In this document: in pieces, positions 24,712-32,288 of the stretch | How the letters are laid out: each line of letters starts with the position of its first letter | Position numbering within the stretch: position 1 is the first letter of the stretch | The notes under the pieces: generated by a model | Seen by the model: the letters and a program-made list of their open reading frames with translations, nothing else | What the model was told of the DNA's origin: nothing | Database searches by the model: none | Made by a program: the position numbers and the translations under genes | NCBI GenBank assembly: GCA_011772755.1 | Contig: WVYX01000221.1 | Location: 1-32,665, forward strand | Origin: Gemmatimonadales bacterium | Lineage (GTDB): Bacteria > Gemmatimonadota > Gemmatimonadetes > Gemmatimonadales > GWC2-71-9 | Direction: 5' to 3' | Length of the DNA: 32,665 nucleotides

Positions 24712-25473
24712 ATGAATAGCAACACCCTCTTCCTCGAACGGATGAGCTGGCCAGAGATCGAGGCAGCACTCCAGGCCGGGATGACCACAGCCGTCGTTCC
24801 CTGCGGTGCCGTGGAGCAACACGGGCCCCATCTGCCGCTCTTCGTGGACGCCGAGCATGGAACGAGACTGGGTGAAGAAGTGGCGCGGCGACTGGGCAAC
24901 GCCCTGGTGGCTCCCACCATTCGCGTGGGATGCTCGGACCACCACCTGGCGTTTCCCGGCACCGTCTCACTCAGAGAAGAAACCTTCCATGCAGTTTGCC
25001 AGGACTATTGCACCAGCCTCGCACACCACGGCTTCCGATACATCTGCCTACTACCTTCACACGGCGGCAACTGTAAGCCGCTCGCCAACATGGTGGATGA
25101 TCTCAATGCTAGCGTGGGTCCTCACTGCCGCGTCGTCGCCTTCACCGACCTCGTGGGCGCGATAGGAGCCTGGAGGAGCACAGTTGCCGAGGAAACTGGA
25201 CATGGAGAGCGAGTGGGCGGACACGCAGACATTGCCGAGAGTTCTGTGATGCTCTGCCTCCACCCCGATCTGGTTCGTGAAGAAGCTGCTGAAGCAGGCT
25301 ACCTCACCGAGCTATCGGACGACGTCATCGACCGCATCATCCGTGACGGACTCAAGAGCGTCACACCCAACGGCATACTTGGCGACGCGCGAGGGATGTC
25401 CCAGCGGATTGGTGCACGGTGTATCGAGGTGATGGCGGATCTGATGGCGGAGTTCTTCAAGAAAGGCGCATAA
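24712..25473 (+). CDS. Creatininase-family metal-dependent amidohydrolase
   Basis: 253 aa from ATG 24712. The frame is open from 24532 but that part crosses the repeat element and is not family-like; typical members begin with 'xxxxLxxMSWPEIEAALxxG', as here (LFLERMSWPEIEAALQAGMT). The binuclear metal site of creatininase (Glu34, His36, Asp45, His120, Glu122-type ligands) is represented by E35 and H37 in GAVEQHGPHLP, D46 in LFVDAEHG, H117 in LPSHGGN and E176 in GGHADIAESS. The family includes creatininase, MftE-like peptidases and formamide hydrolases, so the substrate cannot be read from sequence. It leads a plus-strand gene train with an oxidoreductase, a lipoprotein, a permease and a ThDP enzyme. 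Confidence 0.88.
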   Translation: MNSNTLFLERMSWPEIEAALQAGMTTAVVPCGAVEQHGPHLPLFVDAEHGTRLGEEVARRLGNALVAPTIRVGCSDHHLAFPGTVSLREETFHAVCQDYCTSLAHHGFRYICLLPSHGGNCKPLANMVDDLNASVGPHCRVVAFTDLVGAIGAWRSTVAEETGHGERVGGHADIAESSVMLCLHPDLVREEAAEAGYLTELSDDVIDRIIRDGLKSVTPNGILGDARGMSQRIGARCIEVMADLMAEFFKKGA

Positions 25474-25591
25474 CGGCAGCAAGACCCGTGTCTGGACAAC
25501 CTCGGACCAAGTTGGACATCTTGAGCAACAACTACGGTTCAGGGCCGCAGTGTGGCGGTTTCAACATAGTCAGCCTGACAGGAGCCATCTG

Positions 25592-26989
25592 ATGAACGAG
25601 GACTCTCCATCCCAACGTGAGCAAGGAAGGATCTCCCGCAGGGACTTCGTCAGAGCGGGAGGCGCAGCCCTGGCCGGAGGGGCGGCGCTGGGAGCCAGCG
25701 CCACGCCTGCCGCTGCCAGCACCGGAGGTGGACTGTTCCCCACGCCGGCCCCCGGGAACGTGCGCATCCAGCGCTATCGCACCCTGGGCCGCACCGGCTG
25801 GCAGGTCTCCGACATCGGCATGGGGACCGTCCCGCTGCGAGAGTCCGCCGTTGTTCGGTACGCATACGACAAGGGAGTCAACTACTTCGACACGGCCGAG
25901 GGCTACGGCAATGGAGCCGCCGAGCGCGCCATCGGCGAGGCCCTACAGCACATGGACCGTGGGAAGGTCTTTATCACCACTAAGCTGATCGTGCGCGCCG
26001 AAGACACCGAGTCGACGCTGCTGGATCGCTTTCGCCGGAGCCTCGAGCGTCTGCAAACGGACTACGTGGACGCATTCGGCATGCACGCCCCTGTGACAGT
26101 CGAATCACTGAGCCACTCGGGTTTCCACGCCGCAATCACCCGCCTGAAGGCAGAGGGGCGGGTGCGGTTCACTGGCCTCTCCTACCACGGCCCCCAGAGT
26201 CCCGAGCAGGACAGCGTAACCGACCTGCTGACTGCCGCCGCCGAGGACGGCCGCTTCGACGTGATGCTGTTGGTCTACAACTTCCTGAACCACGAGGAGG
26301 CCGACCGGATTCTGGCAACCTGCAAGGCCAACAACGTGGGGACCACGGCGATGAAGACTGCGCCGGGGATTCTCCGTTGGGAGCCGTTCGATCCCGATAA
26401 CCTCACCGAACAGCAGGAGCAGTACGTAGAGCGCTTCACTCGCCGGGGAGCCCGCCGGGAGACGGCCCTGCGGCGGCTGGAAATCCGGGCGCAGCGGCAG
26501 AAGGACCTGTACGACCGCACCCGCCCCTTCGCCGAGCGGTACGGGGTGCAGACCGAAGAGCAGCTCCGGCTCGGCAGCATCCACTGGGTTATCCAGAATC
26601 CTGACATGCACTCCGCGTGCGTGGCGTTCACCGATTTCGACCTGGTGGACAAGGTTGTCTCGCTTTCGGGCACCGAGCTCAGCCCAGCTGAAGAGCAAGT
26701 ACTGAGGGAATGCGAACTGGCCCTGAACGATCAGTACTGCCGTCACGGCTGCACCCAATGCGCGGAGGACTGTCCTCACTCCGTGCCGGTGAGCACCATC
26801 ATGCGATATGCCTACTATTACGAGGGGCAGGGACGCGAGAAGTACGCCATGATGCAGTACGCGGGCCTTGAGGGCGCGAACGCCTCTGCCTGCAGCGACT
26901 GCACGGCTCCCTGCACCGGCGCATGCCCGTACGGAATCGACATAGCGCCCCAGATGCTCCAGGCGCACGCCCTGCTCACGCTGGCGTAA
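25592..26989 (+). CDS. Tat-exported aldo/keto reductase with C-terminal ferredoxin-like cysteine clusters
   Basis: 465 aa from ATG 25592 (AGGAG 9 nt upstream). Twin-arginine leader GRISRRDFVRAGGAALAGGA. The AKR barrel starts at YRTLGRTGWQVSDIGMGTVP. The catalytic tetrad is visible as Asp and Tyr in YFDTAEGYGNG (about 98-103), Lys in ITTKL (about 130) and His in GMHAP (about 164). The tail has two iron-sulphur-type runs: CRHGCTQCAEDCPHSVPV (from Cys383) and CSDCTAPCTGACPYGIDI (from Cys434). The combination of Tat export, AKR and ferredoxin-like tail points to a redox enzyme folded in the cytoplasm around clusters and then exported. NADPH is not expected in the periplasm, so the electron source is puzzling. 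It probably works with the DUF6599 lipoprotein that follows, a pairing I have seen in other genomes. Confidence 0.9.
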   Translation: MNEDSPSQREQGRISRRDFVRAGGAALAGGAALGASATPAAASTGGGLFPTPAPGNVRIQRYRTLGRTGWQVSDIGMGTVPLRESAVVRYAYDKGVNYFDTAEGYGNGAAERAIGEALQHMDRGKVFITTKLIVRAEDTESTLLDRFRRSLERLQTDYVDAFGMHAPVTVESLSHSGFHAAITRLKAEGRVRFTGLSYHGPQSPEQDSVTDLLTAAAEDGRFDVMLLVYNFLNHEEADRILATCKANNVGTTAMKTAPGILRWEPFDPDNLTEQQEQYVERFTRRGARRETALRRLEIRAQRQKDLYDRTRPFAERYGVQTEEQLRLGSIHWVIQNPDMHSACVAFTDFDLVDKVVSLSGTELSPAEEQVLRECELALNDQYCRHGCTQCAEDCPHSVPVSTIMRYAYYYEGQGREKYAMMQYAGLEGANASACSDCTAPCTGACPYGIDIAPQMLQAHALLTLA

Positions 26990-27070
26990 AGCATGGCATC
27001 CGGAAGGAGATTGAACCGGCGACAACGCGCCGCCGCCCGGATCGAGGTGAGCAAGGTGGGCGTGTACGGA

Positions 27071-27913
27071 ATGCGGCGTATGCCGTCCCTTACGGTCCTG
27101 ATCCTGTCAGCTTCGTTCGTTTGCTGCTCCGGACGGGAAGCCGACTTCCCGGAAGTCGACGGCTGGACGCGGGCCGGTGAGGTGCAGGTATATGACGCCG
27201 AGAACCTCTGGGAGTACATCGATGGCGCCGCCGAGCTGTTCGTTGAGTACGACGTGCAGACCTGCATGACCGGCGATCTTGCCTCAGGGAGCTTGGTGGT
27301 GACGGTCGATCTCTACGACATGGGCACTCCGCTGAACGCCTTCGGGATTTTCGCCCGGGAGCGTTCGCAGAAGGGTGTGCCGCTGCCGGAGGCGACCGAG
27401 GCGGTGGTCTCCCCGCCGTACCAGGCTCTGCTGCTGAAAGGCAGCACGTACGTCAAGGTGAACGCGGTCCAGGGTGCGCTCACCGCCACGAGCGGACGCG
27501 CGTTCCTTGAGTCGATCGCTCGGACACTGCCCGGCCGTCCGGGCTATCCTCCCGAGCTCGAACTGTTGCCCCAGAACGGCAAAGTCGCCGGCACCGAGGG
27601 GTATCAGCGCGAGGGGTTCCTTGGGCTTGCGGAGCTCAACGACTGTCTCTATGCAGAATACGCCGGCGATGGGGACCGGACCTGGCAGGGCTTCGTCGCA
27701 CTGCCACCGACCGGCTCCGCGGCCGCGTATCGCTGGAATGCCCTGGCCGGGGAATGGGATGCGCTGGAGCACAGGGGGCACACGGTTCTGTACCGGGAGA
27801 TCCCCTACCGTGGCCTGGTCGGGGTTGTGAATACGCAACAGGCGGTCGTGGGCGTCGCGGACGCTGCCGACCGAGCGGAGCTGCTGAACCGACTGGACGG
27901 CTTCATCCCCTGA
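27071..27913 (+). CDS. DUF6599 family lipoprotein
   Basis: About 280 aa if it starts at ATG 27071. The frame is open from 26993, and GTG 27047 and ATG 27080 are alternatives; no strong Shine-Dalgarno site decides. The leader PSLTVLILSASFVCCSG looks like a lipoprotein signal (Cys-Cys after a hydrophobic run). The mature protein has the family's best mark, VYDAENLWEYIDGAAELFVE, then GSLVVTVDLYDMGTPLNAFG and a second half with similar strands (GREIPYRGL-like region REIPYRGLVGVV). I recognise this as DUF6599. No biochemical function is known. It overlaps the permease reading frame at its stop, which argues for one transcript with its neighbours. Confidence 0.78.
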   Translation: MRRMPSLTVLILSASFVCCSGREADFPEVDGWTRAGEVQVYDAENLWEYIDGAAELFVEYDVQTCMTGDLASGSLVVTVDLYDMGTPLNAFGIFARERSQKGVPLPEATEAVVSPPYQALLLKGSTYVKVNAVQGALTATSGRAFLESIARTLPGRPGYPPELELLPQNGKVAGTEGYQREGFLGLAELNDCLYAEYAGDGDRTWQGFVALPPTGSAAAYRWNALAGEWDALEHRGHTVLYREIPYRGLVGVVNTQQAVVGVADAADRAELLNRLDGFIP

Positions 27914-29268
27914 GCGGATCTTCGCCAAGCACCCACAGCCCCGGACTCAAGCGGATTCTCGGCGTGGGGGACGGGCTCGCCGTCGTGATCGGGCTCGTCA
28001 TCGGCGTGGGGATCCTTCGTACGCCCGGGCTGATCGCAGGTTACCTCGGCGGCCCGTGGGTCATCCTGCTGGTATGGGTCGCAGGCGGCGCCATCGCCCT
28101 CGTCTCCGCGATGGTCTTCTCCGAAATGGCCGCGATGTACCCGGAGGCTGGCGGCAAGTTCGCGTACGCGCGGCGGGCTTTTGGCCCGATCGGCGGCTTC
28201 GTTGCCGGATGGAGCGAAGTGATCGCTACGCGCGGCGGGTTTCCGGCCGCTTCCAAGGCCATCGTGATCGGCGAGTACCTGATTCTGCTCACCGGTTGGG
28301 GGGCCATACGAGCCTGGGCTGCGGTCGTGGTAGTCGGGTTCTTCCTGCTGCACCTCTTGGGACTCCAGGCGGGCCGCGTGTTTCAGAACGTCGTCACGGC
28401 GGTGAAGGTCGTGCTCATTCTGGTCATCATCGGCGCTGGCCTAATGGGAGGGTCAGGTGCCGGATGGGCGCCCGCGGCAGCGATCCCGCCGGAGCGTGGC
28501 TTGCTGCTCGGGCTCGCCCTTGCCTACCTGTCCGTCTCGTTCACCTACTACGGATGGGAAGACGCCATCAAGATGGCGGAGGAAATCCGTGAGCCCGGAA
28601 AGAAGCTGCCCAGGATTCTCATTATCGGGGCGGTAGGGGTTGCCGCGCTCTACCTCGCGGTGAACCTAGCGTTCCTCAGTGCGCTCACGCCCGCTGAAAT
28701 GTCTGGGTCACCACTCGTCGCAGCCGATGCTGTGGCGGTGGCCTTTGGAGAGAGCGGGCGTACCTTCATCACCGTTACGGCGCTCGTCATACTGATTAGC
28801 AGCATCAACGTGAACTTCCTCAGCATACCGCGCGTGGCCTATGGCCTGGCACGCAGAGGTCTGGCTCCGGCTGGGCTCCTCGGGGTATCGGGTGGTGGTA
28901 CGCCCTTGGGCGGTCTGGTCTTCATCACCGCGTTGGTGTTCCTGCTGGCGATGACTCGCTCGTTCGAGTTCCTCATCCAGTTCATGATGTTCGTGGCGAT
29001 CTCGGTAGATACCATGATCCTGATCGCCCTCTTCCGACTCCGTCGGCTGCACCCGCAGGAACCGCGCCCATACCGCGTGCCGGGTTATCCCTGGATGCCT
29101 GCGGTAGTGGTGATCCTGTACGTGATGATCCTCGTGCTGGTTGCTATGACGCAGCCGAAACTAGCACTGGGCGGGAGCGCTCTGTTGGCTGCATTGGTCG
29201 TCGCTGGCGTGATCTGGTCGAGGGCGAAGTCCAGCGGTGACCATGCCGAGGAGCTTCGGCCTGCTTGA
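27910..29268 (+). CDS. APC-superfamily amino acid/amine permease
   Basis: About 452 aa. About 12 hydrophobic helices; the first holds the unwound substrate-binding motif GLVIGVGILRTPGLIAG of APC transporters, and TM6-8 (LGLALAYLSVSFTYYGWEDAIKMAEEIREPGKK region) carries the conserved YxGW and EExxxPxKxLP loop. No ATG or GTG lies between the previous stop and the first helix except GTG 27964, which would cut into the conserved KRILGVGDG start. A CTG at 27910 overlaps the DUF6599 TGA, in the place where an ATGA would be expected. So either CTG is used or the original ATG has been lost. Substrate unknown; likely an amino acid, amine or related polar organic compound. Confidence 0.85.
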   Translation: MSGSSPSTHSPGLKRILGVGDGLAVVIGLVIGVGILRTPGLIAGYLGGPWVILLVWVAGGAIALVSAMVFSEMAAMYPEAGGKFAYARRAFGPIGGFVAGWSEVIATRGGFPAASKAIVIGEYLILLTGWGAIRAWAAVVVVGFFLLHLLGLQAGRVFQNVVTAVKVVLILVIIGAGLMGGSGAGWAPAAAIPPERGLLLGLALAYLSVSFTYYGWEDAIKMAEEIREPGKKLPRILIIGAVGVAALYLAVNLAFLSALTPAEMSGSPLVAADAVAVAFGESGRTFITVTALVILISSINVNFLSIPRVAYGLARRGLAPAGLLGVSGGGTPLGGLVFITALVFLLAMTRSFEFLIQFMMFVAISVDTMILIALFRLRRLHPQEPRPYRVPGYPWMPAVVVILYVMILVLVAMTQPKLALGGSALLAALVVAGVIWSRAKSSGDHAEELRPA

Positions 29269-29312
29269 CACGGAGAGGAAGGTCGCCATCTAACCCGCGG
29301 AGGGATCAGGGG

Positions 29313-30932
29313 ATGCCAACTTGCGCACAGGTCATGGCGCAGACACTACGTGACGTCGGCATGACCCGCATGTTTGGGTTGCCGGGTGGTGAGATCCTGG
29401 ACTTCGTTGAAGCGTGCCGAGCGGTCGGTATCGAGTTTGTGCTCACACGAGACGAGGCAACCGCCGCCTTCATGGCCGATGTAACGGGTCAGATCCAGCG
29501 CCGCCCTGGCGTCTGCGTATCAACACTGGGCCCGGGCGCGCTCAACATGGCGTTGGGCGTCGCCAACGCATATCTGGATCGCTCGCCAGTCATCGCCGTC
29601 ACCGCAGCCATCGCAGAGTCCGCAAGACCCTATGCCACTCACCAGAACCTGGATCTCAATGCCGTCTACCGACCATACACCAAGTTGTCCATCGCACTCG
29701 ATGGCGTGAATACGGCCGCCAACCTCATGCACGCCTACCGTGTGGCCACCCACCCACCCATGGGCCCGGTCCACATCGCCCTGCCCAGCGATGTCGCGCG
29801 ACGGCCAGACCACACAGACGATGCTGCTGCCCCTGCACCTGCCGTGCAGCCGAGCATCACGCCATCGGCGGGGGACGTGGAGCGCATTGCCCTGGCGCTC
29901 CGCGAGGCGCGACGGCCCATCCTCATTGTGGGACACGCTCTCGACGCCGAACAGTCCCGCGCCAGCGTCCACCGATTCGCCGCAATGCTCGCCGCACCAG
30001 TCTTCGTCACACCAAAGGCAAAGGGCATTCTGTCCGACGATCACCCGCTGTTCTGCGGTGTCTGCGCAGGGGTCGCGGGAGACGCGGTCATCGTGGAGTT
30101 CCTGAGTCGCGCCGACCTCCTCGTCGGGGTGGGATTCGACCCTGTAGAGTCCGACAAGCTCTGGCACCAGACGATGAGACTCATCTCCTTGAGCCCAGTA
30201 TCGATTGCATCCGGTGCCTACGAGCCATCGCAGGAGTGCGTCGGCGACGTCAACGAGGTGCTCGCCACGCTATGCGCAATGGACTTGGGGTCCTGCGAGT
30301 GGTCACAAGGTGATTTGAGTCAGTTCCGGGAACAGCTCCGCGGGGCGCTGCGCCCGTCCCGGAGGCCGCAACGAGGACTCTCCGCCTATGAGGTGACGCA
30401 GCGGTTGCGCGAGCTCTTCCCTCGCGAGACCATCCACGTCACTGACGTAGGCTCGGTCAAGCTCGTGACCTCACAAGCGTGGAAGACGTACGAGCCAGCG
30501 ACCTTCTTCGTGTCCAACGGGCTTTCATCCATGAGCTACGGCTTTCCAGGAGCGATGGCCGCCAAGCTCCTCTTCCCTGACCGGGCGGTGCTCTGCACGA
30601 TCGGGGACGGCGGATTCGGGATGACGCTCTCCGAGCTCGAGACGTGCACCAGAGAGGGGATTCACTTCGTCACCGTGGTCTACAATGACAGTAGCCTGAG
30701 TCTGATCAGAATTGCACAGGAATACAGAGGATATGAGAAATGCGGCGTCGATTTCGGTGCTGTCGATTTCCGCGCCGTCGCTGAGGCGTTTGGCGCGTGG
30801 AGCGCTCGTGTGGAGACCATGGACGATCTCGAAAAGGCGGTCAGAGAGGGCCTACGGATGCAATGTCCCGTCGTCCTCGATGTGGTGATCGATCCCACTG
30901 AGTATCGTACACACGCCGCTCCGGCGTCGTAG
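29313..30932 (+). CDS. Thiamine-diphosphate enzyme, acetolactate-synthase-like
   Basis: 539 aa from ATG 29313, preceded by GGAGGG; the frame is open from 29265, overlapping the permease stop. Three-domain ThDP layout: pyrimidine domain with the activating Glu48 in LTRDEATAAFMADVTG, then GVCVSTLGPGALNMALGVAN; a central domain (about 185-320) whose FAD-contact loops look weak; PP domain with the Mg/ThDP motif GDGGFGMTLSELETCTREGI (Asp432) and VVYND (Asn458), 26 residues apart as in the GDG-x-N signature. Relatives include acetolactate synthase, sulfoacetaldehyde acetyltransferase, oxalyl-CoA decarboxylase and benzoylformate decarboxylase. I cannot pick the substrate. No small regulatory subunit (IlvN) or other ilv genes are near, so a catabolic lyase or ligase is more likely than branched-chain synthesis. 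It is last in the 24.7-30.9 kb gene train. Confidence 0.87.
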   Translation: MPTCAQVMAQTLRDVGMTRMFGLPGGEILDFVEACRAVGIEFVLTRDEATAAFMADVTGQIQRRPGVCVSTLGPGALNMALGVANAYLDRSPVIAVTAAIAESARPYATHQNLDLNAVYRPYTKLSIALDGVNTAANLMHAYRVATHPPMGPVHIALPSDVARRPDHTDDAAAPAPAVQPSITPSAGDVERIALALREARRPILIVGHALDAEQSRASVHRFAAMLAAPVFVTPKAKGILSDDHPLFCGVCAGVAGDAVIVEFLSRADLLVGVGFDPVESDKLWHQTMRLISLSPVSIASGAYEPSQECVGDVNEVLATLCAMDLGSCEWSQGDLSQFREQLRGALRPSRRPQRGLSAYEVTQRLRELFPRETIHVTDVGSVKLVTSQAWKTYEPATFFVSNGLSSMSYGFPGAMAAKLLFPDRAVLCTIGDGGFGMTLSELETCTREGIHFVTVVYNDSSLSLIRIAQEYRGYEKCGVDFGAVDFRAVAEAFGAWSARVETMDDLEKAVREGLRMQCPVVLDVVIDPTEYRTHAAPAS

Positions 30933-31289
30933 GCCCGAGGTCCTGGGTCATAGGTCGTGGGTGTTAGGGAGACTCGGCCTGCGTCACTCCCCCAACACCG
31001 ATCACCCAGCAGCTGGCGTTCACCGGAGCCCCGCCCCAAATGATCGTCTACGCCCACGCCCGTGGCAGAGGCGTCGCCGTCTGGCAGCTGCCCCTATCCA
31101 TTAATCCCTAGTGGATCTATGGTGCCTCGGGATGGAATCGCTCACTCAGGACATCCTGCTCGCCGCAGCGTGAGAGCCAGGCTCCGGTCTGCCATCGCGG
31201 TTCGGGCGCGGGGAGCAGATCTTGCTCGGTCCGCTTCCGCGGCACTACCCTGGTGCGGCAGATTGGGAGACCAGAACTTGGGGCACGAC
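30933..31289. other. Gap with repeat element and an orphan C-terminal-like frame
   Basis: About 357 bp. After the repeat/hairpin at 30939-31006, one plus frame reads AFTGAPPQMIVYAHARGRGV then AVWQLPLSINP and TAG (31109-31111). It looks like a protein end without a body. I cannot assign a family. Confidence 0.35.
30939..31006. repeat. Second heptad-repeat element, forming a hairpin after the ThDP gene
   Basis: Four abutting heptads at 30939-30966 (GGTCCTG, GGTCATA, GGTCGTG, GGTGTTA), then two in opposite orientation at 30993-31006 (CAACACC, GATCACC). The inner parts pair as GGTGTTAGGGAG (30960-30971) with CTCCCCCAACACC (30987-30999), a strong stem with one small bulge and a 15-nt loop. It starts 6 nt after the ThDP stop codon and may act as a terminator or mRNA 3' end. 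It has no U-tract. Confidence 0.75.
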
Positions 31290-31673
31290 ATGAAGGGAAT
31301 AGAGGAATCTGAGGCCAGCCTGACTGACAGCGACGCACTGTCCGTCAGCAGGTCAGAGTCTGTAAGCATTTCGCGCATCCAACTGGTACTAGCCGAGAAG
31401 AGGACCACACTCGCCGTCTTGCGTACAGGGATCGGTGTGTTCACCCTGCCACTTTCTGTGATCACCGTCCTGGTGGCAACCTCCCGCTCCTACGTCTTTC
31501 TGGAGACGTATCACCTGCTCGTTCCGCTCCTGGTTCTCTGTATCGGTCTGATCGTCTTGGCGATCTACTTGGTGCACCGGTCGGTGATGCGGATTCGGAA
31601 ACAGGATGCGCTGATCAACAAGATCAAACAGGAAGACCCTGGGCTTGCCGAGTTCTACCTTGGGCAGCTTTGA
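31290..31673 (+). CDS. DUF202-like two-helix membrane protein
   Basis: 127 aa from ATG 31290 (TTG 31278 is an alternative; the frame is open from 31062 but without conservation). A Ser-rich polar N-terminus (SLTDSDALSVSRSESVSISR) precedes the family's best mark, LAEKRTTLAVLRTGIGVFTL, the counterpart of 'ERTFLAWxRTGIGL' in DUF202 proteins. Two hydrophobic helices follow at about 43-65 and 74-97, then a basic/amphipathic C-terminus (RSVMRIRKQDALINKIKQED). DUF202 members are small inner-membrane proteins of unknown function, seen near stress and phosphate-related genes. No operon partner is visible here. Confidence 0.65.
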   Translation: MKGIEESEASLTDSDALSVSRSESVSISRIQLVLAEKRTTLAVLRTGIGVFTLPLSVITVLVATSRSYVFLETYHLLVPLLVLCIGLIVLAIYLVHRSVMRIRKQDALINKIKQEDPGLAEFYLGQL

Positions 31674-31773
31674 ATGGCTGACCAGCGAGCAGTGAGAGGC
31701 CCTGAGGTCTGGGAGCAGCCCACGGCCTGACTCCAAGAATGGCGCTCGCCGGCATGCGGTTCACGTCGCCATA

Positions 31774-31808
31774 GGCGTGAGGTGCTGGATTCTGCGTCTT
31801 GGGTCAGG
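31774..31808. repeat. Degenerate heptad array
   Basis: Five heptads in one register: GGCGTGA, GGTGCTG, GATTCTG, CGTCTTG, GGTCAGG. Only two keep GGT at the front, so it is an eroded copy of the arrays at 24510 and 30939. It lies in the gap between the DUF202-like gene and the end of the receiver-domain gene. A single further GGTCTGG occurs at 31706. Confidence 0.55.
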
Positions 31809-31829
31809 GAAACTCGTGCTGTCCACCAA

Positions 31830-32288
31830 CTAGCTGTGCGCTTCGTCGAGCACCTGGCGCACCCGCACCGCGAGATCGTTGAGTGTCCACGGTTTCTGCA
31901 GAAAGGGTACATCTCCCTCAAGTGGGGCGCTCGAGTAACCGCTGGTGAACAAGACTTTCACGCCCGCACACCGTTGCTTCAGCGCCGCGTAGAGCTCGCG
32001 ACCACCAACCCCAGACATGACTACATCGGTGATAACGAGGTCGATGTCTGACTGGCCCTCTGGAAACGCCTCGAGCGCCTCCTCAGCGTCGCCCGCCAGC
32101 AGGACCGTGTAGCCACACATCTCCAACGCCCGCCTCGCGGCGCGGCGAAGTACCAGGTCATCATCCACGACGAGTATGGTCTCGGTACCCACTGGATACG
32201 CCTGGGAGGCTGCCGTCGTCGCGACAGCGCCGGCGACTCCGCTCCGGCGCGGTGATGTCAGGCTCTCCACTGCGGCGCTCATCTTCAC
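31830..32288 (-). CDS. Stand-alone response-regulator receiver domain
   Basis: 152 aa. After a ~35-residue low-complexity leader rich in Ala, Thr and Ser, the receiver begins at GTETILVVDDDLVLRRAARR. Complete phosphorylation site: acidic pocket D42-D44, phospho-acceptor D88 in DLVITDVVMSG, Thr/Ser in VLFTSGYSS (115-116) and Lys132 in FLQKPWTL. No output domain. This 'flexible linker + GTETILVVDD' layout is typical of the C-terminal receiver of hybrid histidine kinases, so the gene may be a broken-off hybrid-kinase end now translated alone, or a CheY-like protein. No histidine kinase is seen upstream (32289-32665). Confidence 0.85.
   Translation of the reverse strand: MKMSAAVESLTSPRRSGVAGAVATTAASQAYPVGTETILVVDDDLVLRRAARRALEMCGYTVLLAGDAEEALEAFPEGQSDIDLVITDVVMSGVGGRELYAALKQRCAGVKVLFTSGYSSAPLEGDVPFLQKPWTLNDLAVRVRQVLDEAHS

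Noticed and set aside
26105..27025. Minus-strand open frame opposite the aldo/keto reductase
   Set aside because: Shadow of a gene with catalytic tetrad and Tat leader on the plus strand.
29313..30932. IlvB acetolactate synthase of branched-chain synthesis
   Set aside because: No IlvN or ilvC/D neighbours, and neighbours suggest uptake and catabolism; only the ThDP family is supported.
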